37,085 nucleotides of DNA, from NCBI GenBank assembly GCA_022652985.1, contig JALCRY010000021.1, positions 1 to 37,085 of the forward strand, written 5' to 3'. The DNA is from Eubacteriaceae bacterium (GTDB lineage Bacteria; Bacillota; Clostridia; Peptostreptococcales; Anaerovoracaceae). Shown here piece by piece: positions 32,831 through 37,085 of the stretch. The translations under genes were made by a program, and so were the position numbers. Within the stretch, counting starts at the first letter, position 1. Each line of letters opens with the position of its first letter. The notes under the pieces were generated by a model that worked only from the letters and a program-made list of their open reading frames with translations, had not been told where the DNA came from and did no database searches.

Positions 32831-35113
32831 TTAGAAACACTTGCTCCATCCGCAGCTCTTGCAGACATTGCAGCCGCCTTCGAAAACAAGCGGTTCGCCG
32901 CACTCAGGGCAGATAGTTTTATCCACGCCTACGTTTGTTACGGCCTTGGGTTTGGGCGCTTTTTTCTTAGCCTTTGCCGCTGCTCTCTTGGCAGCTTCCC
33001 CGTCCTTGAATCCGAGCTGTTCCTGTATTTCGTTATACATATCGAGCAGCGCATATCCTACTGCCATCGGGCAGCATGCACCCTTGCTCGTATCTTTCTG
33101 CGTCGCTCTTCTGACTGTGTACGATGGACACGATCCGCACGAATTGAGCTGATCGATGATCGTATAAATATCGATGCCGCCTCTGGCGCATATCGAAATC
33201 ATACGCGACAGGCCAACCATGAACTGGTTGCATCCGCCTGTAGAGCCCTTGGAAAGATATGTTTCGAGGAGGACTCCCGTATTAGGATCGAACAGTGCTA
33301 TGCAGTGAAGGCTGCCGCATCCGGTGACCAGTTTTCTCTTCTTGCCGATGACATCGTCGGTAACGAGAACTATCTGTCCTCTGTCGAGTCCTTCGCCGGC
33401 AGTGGAAGGTTTAGTATCCTCCGTGGTCAGGATGCCTGTGCGTCTGCAACCGTCCCGGAACAGCGTGATACCTTTCAGGCCCTTGCTGAAAGCATATTCA
33501 TAGAGATTCTCCGTCTCTTCCACCGTAAAGTGATTGTCTACGTTGACCGTTGAACTGATCGACGCGTCCACGTGTGTCTGCCACACACTCTGCATGTCCA
33601 CTCTCTGGTGATAATTCAGAGCGCCGGCTGTCACGAAAAATTCCGGCAGCTCCGAGTCAGACGCCAGCTTATGCGCCTTCATGTAATTCTCCACGATTTT
33701 TGTATATACCTTGTAGTAAACATCTGTCCCGTGCAGAGACTCTGTCTTGCGTTCGTAGAAATTAGCAAATATCGGCTCGATGCCGCCCGAGATCCCGAGC
33801 ATCGTCGATATCGTTCCGGTCGGCGCGATCGTCATGATCTGCGAGTTTCTCAGCCCGTACTTTTTGACCAGTTCTTTTGTCTGCTCAGTCGTATTCGCAG
33901 TGAAGAACGGCGTCGTCGTTATCTCATCTATATTGCATTTCGGGAATGCTCCCTTTTCTTTTGCGAGTGCAGCGGATGTAGCAATCGCTGTATCGACCAT
34001 GCTGAAGCCTATTCTGTCGCAGATATCCAGCGCATTGTCATCGCCGTATGTGACGCCGAGTTTTATCAGCATGTCAGCAAGACCCATGATCCCCAGCCCT
34101 ATCTGTCTCCAGTCATTGACGCTTTCTCTCTGCTCCGGAAGCGGATGCAGAGGCATGCCTTCCTCCAGGACCTCATTGAGTCCGCGGACACATATGCCTA
34201 CTGCTTCTTTGAAGCCCTCAAAATCGAATTTTGCATTCGGTGTGAACGGATCGAGCACGAATTCGGAAAGATTCATGCTGCCGAGCAGACACGAACCTCC
34301 CGCCGGAAGCGGCTCCTCCGCGCACGGATTGACACCCGCATATGAAAACGACTTTGTATTGCTGAGCAGATTCCAGCTCTTCACGCGGTCCCAGAACAGA
34401 GCTCCCGGTTCTGCATAATCCCAGTTCGTCTCTGCCATATGATGGAAAAGCTCTCTTGCGTCGACGATGTTTTCGACAACCTCTCCCGTCGTGGATCTCT
34501 GGTAATGCAGTCTGAACTTCGAATTTGTTTTGACTGCTTCCATGAATTCATCCGAAATACGGACAGAAATATTGGCCTTGGTAACTTTGTTAAGATCTGT
34601 TTTCAGATCGATAAATTCTTCCAGATCCGGATGAGAACAGTCTATGGAAATCATCAGAGCCCCTCTTCTGCCGTTCTGTCCGATAAGTTCTGTGACCATG
34701 GAATAAAGCTGCATGAACGATACCGCTCCGCTTGTTTCCTTGGCCGCATTATTTATTTTGGCACCCCTCGGCGACAATCCGGAAATATCCACTCCGCATC
34801 CTCCGCCGTAGCTGTATGTACGCGCCAGCTTTTTGGCGCAGTCAAAAATACTCTCTATATTATCTTCCGGCGGCTGCACTACATAACAGTTCGAAAGTGT
34901 AACTTTTCTGCCTTCATATTCCAGTGCTCTGTTCGAAAGTATCCTCCCCCCGAAGAGGAACTTTTTTTCTTTTATCATGCGGCCTACTTCTTTATTTCCG
35001 CCGCTCACTCTCTCGACCCACTGATCAAAAGTCTCTTCACCGTCTCTGTATTTACGGTTCCATATGTCTATTCCGAGCTGATTGTCTTCACCCAGCCACT
35101 CTTCTATATTCAT
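32831..35113 (-). CDS. nrdJ: Adenosylcobalamin-dependent (class II) ribonucleotide reductase
   Basis: 760 residues. It reduces ribonucleotides to deoxyribonucleotides using a radical from adenosylcobalamin, independent of oxygen. Visible parts are the N-terminal SNCYVV region with one active-site Cys, the loop with YGGGCGVDIS, the active site NPCAEEPLP near residue 275 (Asn, thiyl Cys, Glu), the phosphate-binding PTGTISTMLG near 435, and a C-terminal Ala/Lys linker ending in a zinc-ribbon-like CPECG...CNVCKSCGWSKC. The frame opens eight codons earlier, but GGAGGG lies just before ATG 35113. It is monocistronic between two terminators, behind NrdR boxes. There is no B12 riboswitch in front. 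Confidence 0.96.
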   Translation of the reverse strand: MNIEEWLGEDNQLGIDIWNRKYRDGEETFDQWVERVSGGNKEVGRMIKEKKFLFGGRILSNRALEYEGRKVTLSNCYVVQPPEDNIESIFDCAKKLARTYSYGGGCGVDISGLSPRGAKINNAAKETSGAVSFMQLYSMVTELIGQNGRRGALMISIDCSHPDLEEFIDLKTDLNKVTKANISVRISDEFMEAVKTNSKFRLHYQRSTTGEVVENIVDARELFHHMAETNWDYAEPGALFWDRVKSWNLLSNTKSFSYAGVNPCAEEPLPAGGSCLLGSMNLSEFVLDPFTPNAKFDFEGFKEAVGICVRGLNEVLEEGMPLHPLPEQRESVNDWRQIGLGIMGLADMLIKLGVTYGDDNALDICDRIGFSMVDTAIATSAALAKEKGAFPKCNIDEITTTPFFTANTTEQTKELVKKYGLRNSQIMTIAPTGTISTMLGISGGIEPIFANFYERKTESLHGTDVYYKVYTKIVENYMKAHKLASDSELPEFFVTAGALNYHQRVDMQSVWQTHVDASISSTVNVDNHFTVEETENLYEYAFSKGLKGITLFRDGCRRTGILTTEDTKPSTAGEGLDRGQIVLVTDDVIGKKRKLVTGCGSLHCIALFDPNTGVLLETYLSKGSTGGCNQFMVGLSRMISICARGGIDIYTIIDQLNSCGSCPSYTVRRATQKDTSKGACCPMAVGYALLDMYNEIQEQLGFKDGEAAKRAAAKAKKKAPKPKAVTNVGVDKTICPECGEPLVFEGGCNVCKSCGWSKCF

Positions 35114-35130
35114 ATTCCCTCCTTCTGCAA

Positions 35131-35186
35131 ACAACAATATATGGTGTGCGCGTTATTATCTTACAACAATATATCGCACTTCGCAA
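35131..35186 (-). promoter_or_regulatory. nrdJ promoter with two NrdR boxes
   Basis: Two copies of the 11-base ATATATTGTTG core at 35131-35147 (ACACCATATATTGTTGT) and 35163-35179 (GTGCGATATATTGTTGT), 32 bp apart, which is three helical turns. They fit the known NrdR box (acaCwAtATaTwGtgt) and its spacing. A promoter TTGCGA (35181-35186), 17 bases, TAAGAT (35158-35163) lies across the distal box, so NrdR binding would block RNA polymerase when dATP is high. Confidence 0.82.
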
Positions 35187-35220
35187 GGCTAATTTTTTGT
35201 TTTGACAATGTTTTTAGCGG

Positions 35221-35239
35221 GCCGTCCCGCCGAGACGGC
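35221..35239. repeat. Small GC-rich hairpin in the tsf-nrdJ gap
   Basis: GCCGTC (35221-35226) pairs with GACGGC (35234-35239) around a 7-base loop. There is no T-tract on either side, so it is not a standard terminator. Function unknown. Confidence 0.45.
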
Positions 35240-35291
35240 ATATTACCTGGCCTGACGGGTTTTCCAGCTTACAGCCACGAAAAACGGGCAC

Positions 35292-35331
35292 AAAAAACTG
35301 CACACCGGAAAATCGTTTTCCCGATGCGCAG
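35292..35331 (-). terminator. Terminator of rpsB-tsf
   Basis: A 15-bp stem with three G-U pairs and a 4-base loop (35298-35331), followed on the minus strand by six Ts. It lies 20 bp after the tsf stop. Confidence 0.92.
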
Positions 35332-35350
35332 CCGTATTTTATGTTGTCGA

Positions 35351-36262
35351 TTACTCTGCCTGTGCAGCTACTTCTGCAGCAAAGTCGTCCTGTCTCTTCT
35401 CGATGCCTTCGCCGACTTCATAACGTATATATGAAGCGACTTTCATGTCCTTGCCAACAGCCTTGCCGGAATTGGCAACGTACTCTTCGATCGTAACGTC
35501 ATTGTCCTTGACGAACTTCTGATCAACGAGGCAGACCTCTTTGAGTTCTTTCTTGATTTTGCCTTCAACGATCCTGTCAGCCATTTCCGGCTTCTTGCCT
35601 TCGTTGAGGACTTCCTGCTTCAGGATCTCTTTCTCGTGGTCGAGATATGCCTGATCTACCTGGCTCTCGTCGAGGAACTCAGGTTTCATCGAAGCAACCT
35701 GCATAGCAACATCCTTGCCGACTGCTGCGACTTCTTCAACTGCTGCTTCTGTCTGTATTCCTACGAGTACAGCGATCTTGCCCTGATTGTGGAGATATCC
35801 GGAATAAACAACTCCCGGTTCAGCGACTTTCTCGAATCTTCTGATGTTCATGTTCTCGCCGATCTTGGAGATCTTCTGTGTGAGAGTTTCATCAACAGTT
35901 CCGTCCGGTCCGAAGTCCAGAGCCTTGAATGCATCCATATCTGCCGCATCATTATCCAGAGCGAGCTTAGCCAGTCTTTCTACAAAATCGATGAATTCCT
36001 GGTTCTTGGCCACGAAGTCAGTTTCTGAATTGACTTCTACGACTGCTGCCGATTTTCCGTCAGCGGCAATAGCGAATTTTGCCAGACCCTCTGCCGCGAT
36101 CCTGCCTTCTTTTTTCTTTACTTTCGAAAGTCCCTTTTCTCTCAGGACTTCGATAGCCTTATCTATATCTGCATCAGCCTCTTCCAGAGCCTTTTTGCAG
36201 TCCATCATACCTGCGCCTGTTATTTCACGCAGTTCTTTAACCTGCTGTGCTTTAATAGCCAT
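35351..36262 (-). CDS. tsf: Elongation factor Ts
   Basis: 303 residues. EF-Ts exchanges GDP for GTP on EF-Tu. It has the N-terminal UBA-like domain with LREITGAGMMDCKKALEEA at about 10-28, the EF-Tu-contacting TDFVAKN motif near residue 80, the core domain, and the coiled-coil and C-terminal modules. AGGAGG lies before the ATG, 26 bp after rpsB, the near-universal gene pair. A strong terminator follows. Confidence 0.98.
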   Translation of the reverse strand: MAIKAQQVKELREITGAGMMDCKKALEEADADIDKAIEVLREKGLSKVKKKEGRIAAEGLAKFAIAADGKSAAVVEVNSETDFVAKNQEFIDFVERLAKLALDNDAADMDAFKALDFGPDGTVDETLTQKISKIGENMNIRRFEKVAEPGVVYSGYLHNQGKIAVLVGIQTEAAVEEVAAVGKDVAMQVASMKPEFLDESQVDQAYLDHEKEILKQEVLNEGKKPEMADRIVEGKIKKELKEVCLVDQKFVKDNDVTIEEYVANSGKAVGKDMKVASYIRYEVGEGIEKRQDDFAAEVAAQAE

Positions 36263-36288
36263 AGTGCATTTCCTCCTATATGTCCGAA

Positions 36289-37077
36289 TTAAGCTTCCTC
36301 TTCTGTTGATTCTTCTGTTGCTGCTTCTTCCGCTGCATCAGCATCAGCTTCTGCCGCTTCTTCCGATACCTCTTCAGGAGCCTCGTCATAAGCTTCGCCC
36401 TGGTTTGCTTCGATGACTGCGTCAGCCATGGAACCCGCGATCAGCTTGACTGCTCTGATAGCATCGTCGTTTGCAGGAATAATGTAATCCACGTCGTCAG
36501 GATCACAGTTTGTATCTACGATGCCGATAACAGGGATTCCGAGGATCCTTGCTTCTTTAACAGCGATTCTTTCTTTCTTAGGGTCAACTACGAACATAGC
36601 TGCCGGCATTCCGTGCATGTCCTTGATGCCGCCGAGGAACTTTTCGAGTTTCTCAGCTTCACGGCGAAGCGAAAGAACTTCCTTCTTCGAAAGCTTTTCA
36701 AATGTGCCGTCTTCAGCCATCATGTTGATATCGTTCAGTCTCTTGATTCTCTTTGAAATAGTCTTGTAATTTGTGAGCATTCCGCCGAGCCATCTCTGGT
36801 TGACATAGAACTGTCCGCATCTCTTTGCTTCATCTGCGATAGCTGCCTGAGCCTGCTTCTTCGTTCCTACAAAAAGGATAGGTCTGCCGCTTGCTGCGAC
36901 ATCCTTCATGAATGCATAAGCCTGATCGATGAGTTTTACCGTCTTCTGAAGATCGATGATGTAGATACCGTTTCTCTCGGTGAAGATGTAAGGAGCCATC
37001 TTAGGGTTCCATCTTCTTGTCTGATGTCCAAAATGGACGCCTGCTTCCAACAACTGTTTCATTGAAACTACTGCCAT
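36289..37077 (-). CDS. rpsB: 30S ribosomal protein S2
   Basis: 262 residues. The first 225 match S2 throughout: [24 protein letters not shown] at the start, the FVGTKKQAQ segment near 62, the coiled coil (about 100-155) and [18 protein letters not shown]-type motif near 180. After the core comes a strongly acidic tail of about 38 residues made mostly of Glu, Ala and Asp, longer than in E. coli S2. The ribosome binding site and promoter lie beyond the right edge of the window. Cotranscribed with tsf. Confidence 0.98.
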   Translation of the reverse strand: MAVVSMKQLLEAGVHFGHQTRRWNPKMAPYIFTERNGIYIIDLQKTVKLIDQAYAFMKDVAASGRPILFVGTKKQAQAAIADEAKRCGQFYVNQRWLGGMLTNYKTISKRIKRLNDINMMAEDGTFEKLSKKEVLSLRREAEKLEKFLGGIKDMHGMPAAMFVVDPKKERIAVKEARILGIPVIGIVDTNCDPDDVDYIIPANDDAIRAVKLIAGSMADAVIEANQGEAYDEAPEEVSEEAAEADADAAEEAATEESTEEEA

Positions 37078-37085
37078 ATTCTTTT

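Noticed and set aside
35114-35291. Cobalamin riboswitch in front of nrdJ
   Set aside because: The gap is short and no B12-box-like sequence or matching fold was seen; paired NrdR boxes explain it better.

Overview
The window is core bacterial chromosome from a member of the Firmicutes, most likely an anaerobic Clostridia-type organism. The reasons are the Firmicutes-style dcw order (mraZ-rsmH-ftsL-pbp-murF-mraY-murD-ftsW-murG-ftsQ-ftsZ), the pheS-pheT-zapA-mutS2 linkage, strong AGGAGG-type ribosome binding sites, an adenosylcobalamin-dependent (class II) ribonucleotide reductase and mid-range base composition. No sporulation gene is visible. The exact family cannot be fixed from sequence reading alone. 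Almost everything lies on the minus strand; only lgt and ychF, plus a gene tail at the left edge, read the other way.

Region 1 (1-760): the last codons of a probable IS21-type IstB ATPase and a TTTTGTACA inverted repeat at the left edge, then a minus-strand tRNA cluster transcribed as Asn(GTT), Leu(TAA), initiator Met(CAT). It has a perfect TTGACA-17-TATAAT promoter, one hairpin/T-tract between Asn and Leu and a terminator after Met. Region 2 (776-12300): a tight run of nine minus-strand genes, transcribed as TrmH-type rRNA methyltransferase, pheS, pheT, zapA, mutS2, DUF523, argS, radical SAM protein and TPR protein. Gaps are 1-16 bp, or the genes overlap.

Region 3 (12317-24614): the division and cell wall cluster. 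It starts at mraZ behind three 10-bp-spaced MraZ boxes, has a second promoter before murF and another before ftsZ, and ends at a terminator. It makes lipid II precursors (MurF, MurD, MraY, MurG), polymerises and cross-links them (FtsW, PBP) and supplies divisome parts (FtsL, FtsQ, FtsZ). ftsA, murE, murC and murB are not in the cluster.

Region 4 (24615-27181): a 600-bp divergent intergenic stretch with palindromic repeats, then the plus-strand pair lgt-ychF and a terminator. Region 5 (27195-32754): a response regulator with degenerate GGDEF, intact EAL and a C-terminal sensor-like region, then NUDIX, EcsC-like, deoC and a Bcr/CflA-type MFS exporter that appears to have a leaderless mRNA. Region 6 (32781-37077): nrdJ under a promoter with two NrdR boxes 32 bp apart and its own terminator, then rpsB-tsf with a strong terminator.

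No clearly new multi-gene system was found. The points most worth checking are the tandem U-U mismatches in the initiator tRNA T-stem, a 50-residue insertion in PheT, the CX4CX2C radical SAM protein, the palindrome-rich mraZ-lgt gap, the NrdR-box control of class II RNR, and the predicted leaderless MFS transcript.
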